This document shows, in pieces, positions 28,158 to 35,683 of a stretch of 64,000 bases of DNA. Position numbers and translations under genes: made by a program. Position 1 is the stretch's first letter. Every line of letters begins with the position of its first letter. Below the pieces are notes generated by a model, which was not told the origin of the DNA, did not search any database, and saw nothing but the letters and a program-made list of their open reading frames with translations. Source of the stretch: Rummeliibacillus suwonensis (lineage in GTDB: Bacteria > Bacillota > Bacilli > Bacillales_A > Planococcaceae); assembly GCF_007896435.1 (NCBI RefSeq), contig NZ_VCBL01000001.1, positions 2,751,123 through 2,815,122 on the forward strand, given 5' to 3'.

Positions 28158-28198
28158 ACTAAATTTTGTTTTATTTTTTGTGCAAAATTTAGTACAAT
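28158..28198 (+). promoter_or_regulatory. inverted-repeat operator and promoter of the toxin-antitoxin pair
   Basis: ACTAAATTTTG (28158-28168) and CAAAATTTAGT (28183-28193) are a perfect 11-bp inverted repeat ending at a -10-like TACAAT (28193-28198). The placement suits autorepression by the antitoxin. Confidence 0.6.
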
Positions 28199-28215
28199 AA
28201 AGGTAGGAGAAAATA

Positions 28216-28587
28216 ATGTCAAATGAAATCTGGAAGGGGAAAATAAACATGAAAAAATTATTAGAGAAACCATTTACTCTAAAAAACACCATGCCTGCAA
28301 GCAAATTAAGAGAAATTTCCCAAAAAAGATTAAAGGAAATGATTGATGAAAACGAAGTAATGGGACTGATCATTAAAGATGAAATGGCAATCACAATGAT
28401 GAGAATGAAAGACTTTGAAGAATTAAAAAAGTATGTGGAAAGTTTGGAACAATTAGTAGATGAAAATCTGATGGTAAACAAACTTGGAGAAGAATTTTTC
28501 AATACACCGAAAGAGCAATTCATCACTATGCCAAAGAATATGTCGGCAAAAGAATACAAAGAATGGAGAAAAGGAATGGAGAATTAA
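28216..28587 (+). CDS. antitoxin-like protein of a type II pair
   Basis: A 123-residue protein. Residues 12-60 (MKKLLEKPFTL to DEMAITMMRMKDFEEL) resemble a Phd/YefM-like N-terminal DNA-binding domain with a beta-hairpin, and the charged C-terminal half could wrap a toxin. The next gene starts 1 bp after the stop and encodes a RelE/ParE-like protein, and a palindromic operator precedes it; together these suggest an autoregulated toxin-antitoxin operon. GTAGGAG fits the ATG at 28216; an ATG at 28249 behind AAGGGG is an alternative. The family is inferred from context and general character. Confidence 0.6.
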   Translation: MSNEIWKGKINMKKLLEKPFTLKNTMPASKLREISQKRLKEMIDENEVMGLIIKDEMAITMMRMKDFEELKKYVESLEQLVDENLMVNKLGEEFFNTPKEQFITMPKNMSAKEYKEWRKGMEN

Positions 28588-28588
28588 C

Positions 28589-28978
28589 ATGACCAATCAA
28601 ACATATGAATCAAAATTTCATCCGGAGTATTTTGATACTTTTGATCATGTAGCAGACAAGATGACAAATACAGAATTTGCAATGTTTTATGAGCTGTTTC
28701 AACATGTCATTGACACTTTAGAAAAGGATCCTTATAGCAATTCAAGAGAATGTCAGTACGGAATTCTACATGAAAAAGGATTTCGTACGATGACATTCCA
28801 CTCAAAATTACCAAAGATTCATACAGGCGACATGCGAGTAATATTCAAAATTGATGAGAATACAAAAACGAACTATTATTTTGCTGTAGGAAAACGGATC
28901 AACACAAGACCAAGACCGCCTGAAGATATCTATTCCAAAGCGGAAAATCTGTTAAAAGCTAGAGGAGAATATACATAA
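28589..28978 (+). CDS. RelE/ParE-like toxin
   Basis: A 129-residue basic protein with the RelE/ParE-style plan: an N-terminal helix pair (ADKMTNTEFAMFYELFQHV), then beta strands ending GDMRVIFKIDENT and YYFAVGKRI, where the conserved Arg and the IxxVxxR strand sit in the toxin fold. It is longer than typical RelE (about 90). RelE homologues cut mRNA at the ribosome; ParE homologues poison gyrase; which applies cannot be told. It starts 1 bp after the antitoxin stop, with GGAG inside the antitoxin end. Confidence 0.62.
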   Translation: MTNQTYESKFHPEYFDTFDHVADKMTNTEFAMFYELFQHVIDTLEKDPYSNSRECQYGILHEKGFRTMTFHSKLPKIHTGDMRVIFKIDENTKTNYYFAVGKRINTRPRPPEDIYSKAENLLKARGEYT

Positions 28979-29098
28979 TGCAATAAACTAGTAGATAGAC
29001 ATAGAACTTTTCATATCATTAATGTACGAAAAGAGAATGCCATCTGACATTCTCCATTCATAAAAAATAAAAGCCTACCCCTCCTAGTAAAGATAGCC

Positions 29099-29370
29099 CT
29101 AACGCTCAACCATTAATATTGATACTACTTTCTTTTTCATACACTGTTCACCCTTTCCTAAGTTATTCTTCCTTTGTATCCTCAAATTTAAAATACCCCC
29201 TACGTCACAATTAAAATACTTGCATAGCGCATCTAACGTACTGTAATTTACACCTTTACCTATTCCTCAATCTAAATTGGATAACGCATTTCTGGAAGTC
29301 ACAAAACATTAATCTACTAAAATTGCTAATATATTTAGAATTTCTACTATTTTCCCCAAATCTATACTTT
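29099..29370 (-). pseudogene. decayed XRE-family (Cro/CI) regulator
   Basis: On the - strand the frame reads RNALSNLD, a stop, then GIGKGVNYSTLDALCKYFNC and DVGGIL. This is the helix-turn-helix and following helices of small YozG-like Cro/CI regulators (compare NTLSNLxxGxxxxxxxxTLxxICxxLxCxxGDIL). The internal TGA near 29267 and loss of frame towards the N-terminus mark it as broken. Confidence 0.65.
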
Positions 29371-29466
29371 TAGTATAAAAAATTGGTATAATATTGTCAT
29401 ATTATTAGATAAAAAGATTTTTATTTATAACCTAAAAGTCTTCCTAACTAGAAAAGGAGTGAAGAA

Positions 29467-30049
29467 ATGAATTCTTGTAAAAATTGCGGAACATCCTATG
29501 AAGATGGCCAACTCTTTTGTACAAAGTGTGGTCATGCCTTATCAGAAAATGAAAATCCGCAGCACCACCTCCAAGATAACGTTGAAACAAAGGTTTCTAT
29601 ACCTACTACACCTGCTACTAACAAAATCCATCCATCAAGATGGCAAAAACAAAAAATGAGTAAGAAAAATAAACTTACACTTTTTTCGATTATTGCAATT
29701 ATAGTATTATTATTGGCTGCTCATTTAACGATGAAATCCATCATGAATCCTACGAAGACAGTAACGGCAATGCATGAGGATTTTGAAAAAGAAGATAAAT
29801 CTTATTTTTCTAAATTTGTAGATGATGACGAAATCAGCAATCATACCAATGATATAAAGTAATCTTGTAGCAATTAATGACACAACATTCAAGTTTGACA
29901 CAAATGAACAATATACATTTTACAGTCATGAAGATCCTACAATTGATTATGATTATAAAAAAACCTATACGATTCAATCTTCTAGCGATAGCTATATTAT
30001 CAAAACGATAGAAAGTGAAAAAATTTCAGAAGAAGAATATGACGAGTAA
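29467..30049 (+). pseudogene. zinc-ribbon membrane protein (TcaA/YvbJ type) with large internal loss
   Basis: The 5' part encodes a zinc ribbon (CKNCGTSYEDGQLFCTKCG, residues 4-22), a linker and one membrane helix (about 71-90), then the start of an extracellular domain, and ends at a stop at 29862. From about 29870 a second frame reads NDTTFKFDTNEQYTFYSHED to YDE and stops at 30049, as expected for a C-terminal tail. TcaA/YvbJ proteins are about 450-600 residues, so most of the extracellular part is missing. The upstream region has a good ribosome site (AAGGAG), so the truncated 131-residue product could still be made. Confidence 0.65.
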
Positions 30050-30090
30050 AAGAAACCCGTATATCCTTAATATGAACCTAAGCAAGAAGT

Positions 30091-30117
30091 GGATCATATT
30101 TGTAGCAAATGTGATCA
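30091..30117 (+). promoter_or_regulatory. dyad upstream of the HipA-like gene
   Basis: GATCATATTTG-TAG-CAAATGTGATC, 11-bp arms with one mismatch, 87 bp before the kinase start. Possible operator; no T run follows, so it is not a good terminator. Confidence 0.45.
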
Positions 30118-30203
30118 CCATTAGCATAAGTACAAATAACGTTCACGTATTTTTTGTAGATGGTATTTGATGCAATGTTTCCTTACAAAAGGAAGGAGAA
30201 AAA

Positions 30204-31061
30204 ATGAAGATAATTGACATATCTAATTGGACTGAATTGGAAGATCGCGAGGCATCTGGAACAAGAGAAAAAGCCTGGTATAAAAATAATGGAAAAACAT
30301 ATCTTTTTAAATATGTGAAATCTCCAGGCGAAGCATGGGCAGAAAAAATTGCTAGCGATGTAGGTAACAATATATTTCATGTCCCAGTAGCTAAATATTA
30401 CATAGCCAAAAAAGATGGAGTAATAGGTTGCCTTTCAGAAAATGTTGTAGATAGTTCAAAAAATGAAGAACTTTACGAGATTTCAGATCTGATGTGTAAC
30501 ATACATGAAGATTTTGATTCTAAAAATTTAGCGCATTACAATATTAAAAGAGTATTGGAAATTGTTGAGGGTAATGGAATTCTCCCCTTTTTTTATGATA
30601 TGTGTCTGTTTGATTTTATTATTGTTAACCAAGATAGACATTGCGAAAACTGGGGAATTATTAGAATAAATAATAGCATCACACCATCTCCTTTGTATGA
30701 TAATGGCTCCTCATTAGGTAACAATTTATCAGAAAAAGATATTCAAATATATCTCGGGAAAGATGCTAATGCTTTTGCAGGATTTAATCGACGTACCAAA
30801 ACACAATTCACTATTGAAGAAAAGAAAAAACCGAAAGCAAAAAAATTGATTACATATTTATACAAATATAATTACAATGTTTTTAAAAAATCTTCGTATA
30901 AATTTGTTAATTTTAATGCTTCAATGTTGGATAATATTATAAAGTCTATACCTTATGATATAATGTCAGAGAGCCAAAAAAAATTTGTATCAAAATTGCT
31001 TTTCTTTCGTATTAATATGGTAAGACAGTTCGTTGACGAAGGGGGAAATTGGTATGACTAA
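30204..31061 (+). CDS. HipA-like Ser/Thr kinase core (split HipA)
   Basis: A 285-residue kinase related to HipA. The ATP-site lysine is probably K36 (YLFKYVK); the catalytic loop is NQDRHCENWG (142-151, D144) and the metal-binding DNG is at 166-168 (PLYDNGSS). Full HipA has about 440 residues with an N-subdomain before the core; that part is missing here and something like it occurs in the next gene. HipA/HipT kinases phosphorylate aminoacyl-tRNA synthetases and cause dormancy; the target here is unknown. GGAAGGAG precedes the ATG. It overlaps the next gene by 8 bp, so the two are translationally coupled. Confidence 0.8.
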   Translation: MKIIDISNWTELEDREASGTREKAWYKNNGKTYLFKYVKSPGEAWAEKIASDVGNNIFHVPVAKYYIAKKDGVIGCLSENVVDSSKNEELYEISDLMCNIHEDFDSKNLAHYNIKRVLEIVEGNGILPFFYDMCLFDFIIVNQDRHCENWGIIRINNSITPSPLYDNGSSLGNNLSEKDIQIYLGKDANAFAGFNRRTKTQFTIEEKKKPKAKKLITYLYKYNYNVFKKSSYKFVNFNASMLDNIIKSIPYDIMSESQKKFVSKLLFFRINMVRQFVDEGGNWYD

Positions 31062-31812
31062 AAATAAAAAACTTTGCTTATTATGGCAAAATAAAACTAC
31101 CCGTCAATGGTACCATGTAGGTAATCTACTTTACAATGAAGAAAATCATTACTACCAGTTCTCATACGAGCTGGAGAAGAAGCGTAGAGGTCTTAAAGAA
31201 GCGTTAGAAAATGGTTATCAGCCACATATCGCCTTTCAAGATTTAGATAAAACTTATGTATCCAATAAGTTATTTCTTCCATTTGCGCGCAGAGTACCCA
31301 ACACAAATAGGCCGGATTATGACGCTTTCTTGAAAAAAAATGGATTAACTAGAAACTCAACAACTATGGAGATTTTAAAAGCCACTGGCGGCAGATTGGC
31401 TACAGACAATTATGAATTTGTAAATCCCATAATATTCGATGATAAAAATATAGTTTATAAAGTGGAATTTTTTGCAAGAGGTTGGAGATATTACGAAGGT
31501 CAAAAATTAATGGAACAACGAAGCTGGGACTTAAAACCTGTTGACCTTACATTTAAAATAGATAAAGAGAACCCACAGGATGATTGTGCAGTAGCTATTT
31601 TTATTGATAATATAAAAGTTGGGTATGTTCCTGCTTTTTATTCAGCATTTTTCAAAGATATGATTGAAAAAGAACAGCTTTTTGTTGTATCTGATTTAAG
31701 TCTTGATAAAAATAACATCCCACAACTACGTTTATTACTAAAAATTCAAGGGCATATGACAAACGGTAATACACAAAAGGGGTTTAAGGAACACTTTCTC
31801 TTGCCTGTATGA
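31054..31812 (+). CDS. HipA N-subdomain-like protein fused to a HIRAN domain
   Basis: A 252-residue protein. The first half (LLWQNKTTRQWYHVGNLLYN, then an F/R/P-rich stretch ending in DYDAFLKKNGL) has the layout of HipA N-terminal subdomains (HipS-like). The second half (about 130-250) is a HIRAN domain: FFARGWRYYEG, a strand LTFKIDKENPQDDCAVAI and VGYVPAFYSAFF. HIRAN domains bind DNA ends or stalled forks in other proteins such as HLTF. GGGGG is 8 nt before the ATG at 31054, inside the kinase gene. It may inhibit or direct the kinase; that is inference. Confidence 0.75.
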   Translation: MTKNKKLCLLWQNKTTRQWYHVGNLLYNEENHYYQFSYELEKKRRGLKEALENGYQPHIAFQDLDKTYVSNKLFLPFARRVPNTNRPDYDAFLKKNGLTRNSTTMEILKATGGRLATDNYEFVNPIIFDDKNIVYKVEFFARGWRYYEGQKLMEQRSWDLKPVDLTFKIDKENPQDDCAVAIFIDNIKVGYVPAFYSAFFKDMIEKEQLFVVSDLSLDKNNIPQLRLLLKIQGHMTNGNTQKGFKEHFLLPV

Positions 31813-31926
31813 CATGACAACGCCTGCCTGCCTAGGTATCAAAACATCTCAACATTTATGATGGTTAGAAAGGCTTTAAAGATTATTGTAAGCTTAAATA
31901 TTGTTATCATATAGAAGTAGCTACAA

Positions 31927-32084
31927 GTCAGAATTGTCCGAATTTTATGGTGTGAAAAGGTTATTTAAAAGATCAACTAGAAGATCTAGAAATATGCTAA
32001 TCTGATTTTTATGGTGTGAAAAATAGTTATAGCTTAAGCAATTGTTACGCTTGAGTATATATGCAAAGCTTACACAATTCTGAC
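31927..32084. repeat. 158-bp segment bounded by perfect 11-bp inverted repeats
   Basis: GTCAGAATTGT (31927-31937) and ACAATTCTGAC (32074-32084). Inside, TTTTATGGTGTGAAAA occurs twice (31943-31958 and 32007-32022), 64 bp apart. No target duplication is seen. Confidence 0.6.
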
Positions 32085-32098
32085 AGGGTCTATGATTG

Positions 32099-32133
32099 AA
32101 GTCCTTAACCTCTTCGGAGATTAAGGACTTTTT
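32099..32133 (+). terminator. terminator for the HipA/HIRAN operon
   Basis: AAGTCCTTAA pairs with TTAAGGACTT, followed by TTT. It lies about 290 bp after the HIRAN gene stop. Confidence 0.7.
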
Positions 32134-32507
32134 GTGATTTTTTATTATTTTTGGAAAAAAGACTTTTGATTCTTTTCCTTTTTTGAAGAAACACCACCCT
32201 TTGTGCTACAAGTGAATTCTTCATGTTATATGTTTTGGTCGTGCCATTTAAATTATTTTAGGCAACTTTTATAAAATATTTTATATTGTAATAGCGATAG
32301 AGAAGACTTTTGGTCATCATCATGAAGAGGAAGGACCAACATCTTCATCCTGTAAATCTAGCTGATAGAAAATAAAATGGTCAAAACTAATCTATTGAGA
32401 TACTCTTCATAACCATATAAAATTGTTTGCTATCTTAGCGTTGTAAATCCGCATAATCCTGACCGCTCTCCCCCCTAAAAGAAATAAAAAATGCCCTCTC
32501 GAAATGA

Positions 32508-32636
32508 GGAGGCCACTGAAAAACTATAGAATCTCTATTTTCATTGATAAAAATCCATCTTTTCTTTAATTTTATGAACTAAAAAGATTATTTTTATCAT
32601 TTTTTTGAAGATGCATTGACTTTTTCAGTGGCCTCC
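32508..32636. repeat. family-I inverted repeat, intact
   Basis: GGAGGCCACTGAAAAA at the left is matched perfectly by TTTTTCAGTGGCCTCC at the right, 129 bp overall, with AT-rich interior. Other copies: 40594-40722 and the interrupted one at 27740-28075. Confidence 0.8.
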
Positions 32637-32699
32637 CGTATAGCAGGTGTTTTTTGTTGAGCCTTCTTCAGGTTCAACAGACTAAAGTCCATAATAAAA

Positions 32700-32728
32700 G
32701 GACTTTCCAAACATTTATTGGAAAGTCC
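32700..32728 (-). terminator. terminator of the alcohol dehydrogenase gene
   Basis: GGACTTTCCAA pairs with TTGGAAAGTCC; it lies 20 bp past the stop on the - strand. Confidence 0.75.
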
Positions 32729-32747
32729 CTTATGTTAGACCTAAAGC

Positions 32748-33872
32748 TTATTTTCCAGGTACATAGTCTTCATCAATGATTAAAATTGGTTTAATTGTTT
32801 TTCCTGTTAGTGAATCACTTGAGGCTTGATTGATATTATCAAATTTGTAGAATTTCACCAATTTATCAAAATCAAATCTTCCCTCTTTATAAAATTCAAC
32901 AAGTTGAGGAATTGATAATTGAGGAATTGCATTTCCCATTAATACACCTTTGATCGAACGATTAAGTACTGTTAAATCTACCAAAGGGTGAACATCAATG
33001 GAGTTAAGTGTTACTGCTACAGGGGCTGTTACGCCACCGATAGCAAGCACGTCAATGGCCGTGTGCATAACTGCCGAAACTCCAGTTGTATCGATTGAGT
33101 AGTTAACGCCTTTTCCATTTGTTAGTTTTTTGATTTCTTCTAAAACATCTGTATTTTTACTATTGATAATATGTGTTGCCCCTAGTTCTTTTGCAGTTGC
33201 CAAGCGGTGATCATGGATATCAATACCGATAACTTTCGAACAACCAGAAATTTTAGCAGCCATCATTGCAGCAAGACCTACAGCACCTGTACCAAATACA
33301 GCTATCGTTGAACCTGGTTCTGGTTTCAATCCGTTAAATACTGTCCCACTACCAGTTAAGAAACCACAACCTAATGGTCCCACTAAACGAAGATCGACTT
33401 CTTTATCTACTTTTGCAAGATTAGACTCATGTACTAAAGAATAAGTACTGAATGAGGATTGACCAAAGAAGTTACCAACAGGTGTACCATCTTCTTTATG
33501 GAATACATGAGAACCATCAGCTCTTGTACCTGGTCCCATGTTTAAATCTATCCAATGATCACAGTTAGCTGGTAAACCTGAGCGACAGTTATCACAATGT
33601 TCACAATACGCATAAGAAACTACTACATGATCACCTGGTTTAAATTCTGTAACCGCTTTCCCAATTTTCGCTACAATGCCAGAACCTTCATGACCAAATA
33701 CGGCTGGGAAATCATATGGAGAATCACCTGCACGAACAGCATCATCAGAGTGACAAATTCCTGAAGCCACTAATTTCACTAAAACTTCATCATCTTGCAT
33801 TTCAGCAAGATTCAATTCTTCCATTTCATATGGACCATTTAATTTATTGACTACGGCAGCTTTTACTTTCAT
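32748..33872 (-). CDS. zinc-dependent alcohol dehydrogenase (MDR family)
   Basis: A 374-residue class-III/aryl-alcohol-dehydrogenase-like enzyme. Catalytic zinc ligands are Cys in SGICHSD and His in GHEGSG; the structural zinc site is CEHCDNCRSGLPANC. The NAD-binding motif is FGTGAVGLAA, followed by an acidic GIDIHD that favours NAD over NADP. The length matches the aryl/benzyl alcohol dehydrogenase subgroup. It oxidises primary or aromatic alcohols reversibly; the substrate is not known. It is a single gene with its own terminator. Confidence 0.92.
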   Translation of the reverse strand: MKVKAAVVNKLNGPYEMEELNLAEMQDDEVLVKLVASGICHSDDAVRAGDSPYDFPAVFGHEGSGIVAKIGKAVTEFKPGDHVVVSYAYCEHCDNCRSGLPANCDHWIDLNMGPGTRADGSHVFHKEDGTPVGNFFGQSSFSTYSLVHESNLAKVDKEVDLRLVGPLGCGFLTGSGTVFNGLKPEPGSTIAVFGTGAVGLAAMMAAKISGCSKVIGIDIHDHRLATAKELGATHIINSKNTDVLEEIKKLTNGKGVNYSIDTTGVSAVMHTAIDVLAIGGVTAPVAVTLNSIDVHPLVDLTVLNRSIKGVLMGNAIPQLSIPQLVEFYKEGRFDFDKLVKFYKFDNINQASSDSLTGKTIKPILIIDEDYVPGK

Positions 33873-34184
33873 GAGAAATCCCTCTTTCTTCTATATTTAT
33901 ATTTATTATTTCCATAATCAGAATGTATAATACTATATGGAAAAAAAGAAAATATATGATTGTTAATGGAAACTGTATTTCATTTCCTAATTGGATAATA
34001 CTATACCAAGTTTTCAAGACAATATATTTCTGCGGAGCTTTCAGCTAAATCTTTTCCCTTTAGAACCATCTTCCTTCCCCCCGAAATTACCAGATTGAAC
34101 ATACTTAAATGTTCAATTTTTTGTATAGTTTTACATATCAATTTGACTCATACATATTAATACAATCTAATATCTCTATAAAAA

Positions 34185-34228
34185 AGACTATAGACAAACT
34201 CGAAATTCTTGGAGTTTATCTACAGTCT
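34185..34228 (-). terminator. terminator of the GxYYxxG surface-protein gene
   Basis: AGACTATAGACAAACTC pairs with GAGTTTATCTACAGTCT with two mismatches; on the - strand TTTTTT follows. The rest of 33873-34184 shows no feature. Confidence 0.85.
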
Positions 34229-34276
34229 AAAGAACACTTATTTTTCTTTATAAAATCCTCATCAATATTTAAACAA

Positions 34277-35131
34277 TTATTTAGCTGTTTCTGATATTTC
34301 GACTTGATCTGCAGTTTGTGCTGGTTCTACAGATGTAACATCTTCAACATTTACAGTTACTTTCACTGTAGTTTGGTTAGAAGCTAAATCTTTTGCTGTG
34401 TAAATAATCGTATAAATACCAGCTATACTTGTGTCAATCTTATCAACTGTATTGCCTTGTGAATCAGTAATTGAAGTAACAAGTTTAACGGATTTATCCA
34501 AATTATCTTTGGCAGTTACTATTGGTAGAGTGAATACATCACCCGTTCTAACTTTATAAGTTACTGTACCAGTATTTTTTATCACAAAAGTTTGTTTAGC
34601 ATCTTTAAGTTTGATCAATGGAGCAACTTTATCAGTTACTACTTTACCGTTTTTATATTGTACGTTTACTCCGTTTACTTCATAAACACCTGTTGCAGGA
34701 ACACCATTCACATAGTATTTCCCTTCTTTAGATCCCTTGAATTTTTTCCCACTTTTAAAATAATATTTACCTACTGTACCAGTGAAACATTTCCCTTTCT
34801 TATAATAGACACCTTTAAATACTTTTGTTGCTGCTACACCTTTTTGATAAAAAGTTTTAGATACTACGCCAGTATACAATTGACCTTCTTTGTAGTATTT
34901 GCCTTTGTAAATACCAGTAAAGGTTTTTCCATTTTTATAAAGAACAGAGTTATAAACTTTAAAACCTGCGATTACTTTTTTATTTTTAGAATTCACAAGT
35001 TTACCTTTTAATACTTTATGAGTAGTTTTTGCAGATGCCGTTGTGTCAACTGCTACTGCTGCAGATGTAATAACAGAAGCCCCCAAAGCAAACGCCGCTA
35101 CAGATTTAATTATTTGTGTGTAATTTTTCAT
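34277..35131 (-). CDS. secreted GxYYxxG-repeat surface protein
   Basis: A 284-residue exported protein with a signal peptide ending near residue 34 (TASA). Residues 45-165 are about six degenerate aromatic repeats of the form GxYYKxG (GIYKGKYYKEGQLYTG, GTVGKYYFKSGKKFKG). Residues 180-265 are an Ig-like DUF5011-type domain (VTAKDNLDKSVKL, IYTAKDLASN). There is no sortase motif, so it is released or bound non-covalently. It is a shorter paralogue of the 471-residue protein at 47351. A binding or adhesion role is likely but not shown. Confidence 0.7.
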   Translation of the reverse strand: MKNYTQIIKSVAAFALGASVITSAAVAVDTTASAKTTHKVLKGKLVNSKNKKVIAGFKVYNSVLYKNGKTFTGIYKGKYYKEGQLYTGVVSKTFYQKGVAATKVFKGVYYKKGKCFTGTVGKYYFKSGKKFKGSKEGKYYVNGVPATGVYEVNGVNVQYKNGKVVTDKVAPLIKLKDAKQTFVIKNTGTVTYKVRTGDVFTLPIVTAKDNLDKSVKLVTSITDSQGNTVDKIDTSIAGIYTIIYTAKDLASNQTTVKVTVNVEDVTSVEPAQTADQVEISETAK

Positions 35132-35632
35132 TTTTCTATTCTCCTTTATTGTTACAATTTGTAAGGATTACCTTGTTTAATTCATGGACAAATACCATAT
35201 TTCTCCTTTGGCAACCTCAACAAATATACTAGCACAAAAAAGTACTATTTTTTATTACATTTAGCGTTTTTTTATTAAATGAAAGTAAACATTCTGTTCT
35301 TACTATTAATTTTTTTAAAACAATCTTTATTGTCCTCAGCAATTTTCCAAATGAGCTACAAATATGTATCTTTTATTTTTTATGCCTTCTATTATTTTCA
35401 ACTTAATTTCGTATTACATATGCCCTGTAATAAAATTCATGTAATATTTCTATGTTTTAATAAGAACTTAAGGGCATTTAGAATATTAAAGGAGTTACTA
35501 GTGTTGCATTAAACCAAATTCAATATTAAAAAGGCTCATAATCTTCGCAAATCTTGTTTTGTGTAAAGAAAACGTCCTTAATAATGTATAAGTCAGGTGA
35601 TATTCCATACTAAAGAACATCGTCATGAAAAC
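35132..35632. other. AT-rich intergenic region
   Basis: Promoter region of the surface-protein gene on the left. Nothing else I can support; the 77-codon frame at 35279 has no ribosome site. Confidence 0.5.
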
Positions 35633-35662
35633 AAAAAAACCGCTGATATCATCCATCAGCGG
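35633..35662 (-). terminator. terminator of glnK-amtB
   Basis: CCGCTGAT pairs with ATCAGCGG; on the - strand a run of seven Ts follows. It is 22 bp past the amtB stop. Confidence 0.88.
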
Positions 35663-35683
35663 CTAAATCTACAACACGCTACA

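Larger units (their letters stand above)
31813..32507. other. intergenic stretch with inverted-repeat-bounded segment
   Basis: No ORF. It holds the inverted-repeat segment at 31927-32084, a terminator at 32099-32133, and AT-rich sequence up to the family-I repeat at 32508. Confidence 0.5.
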
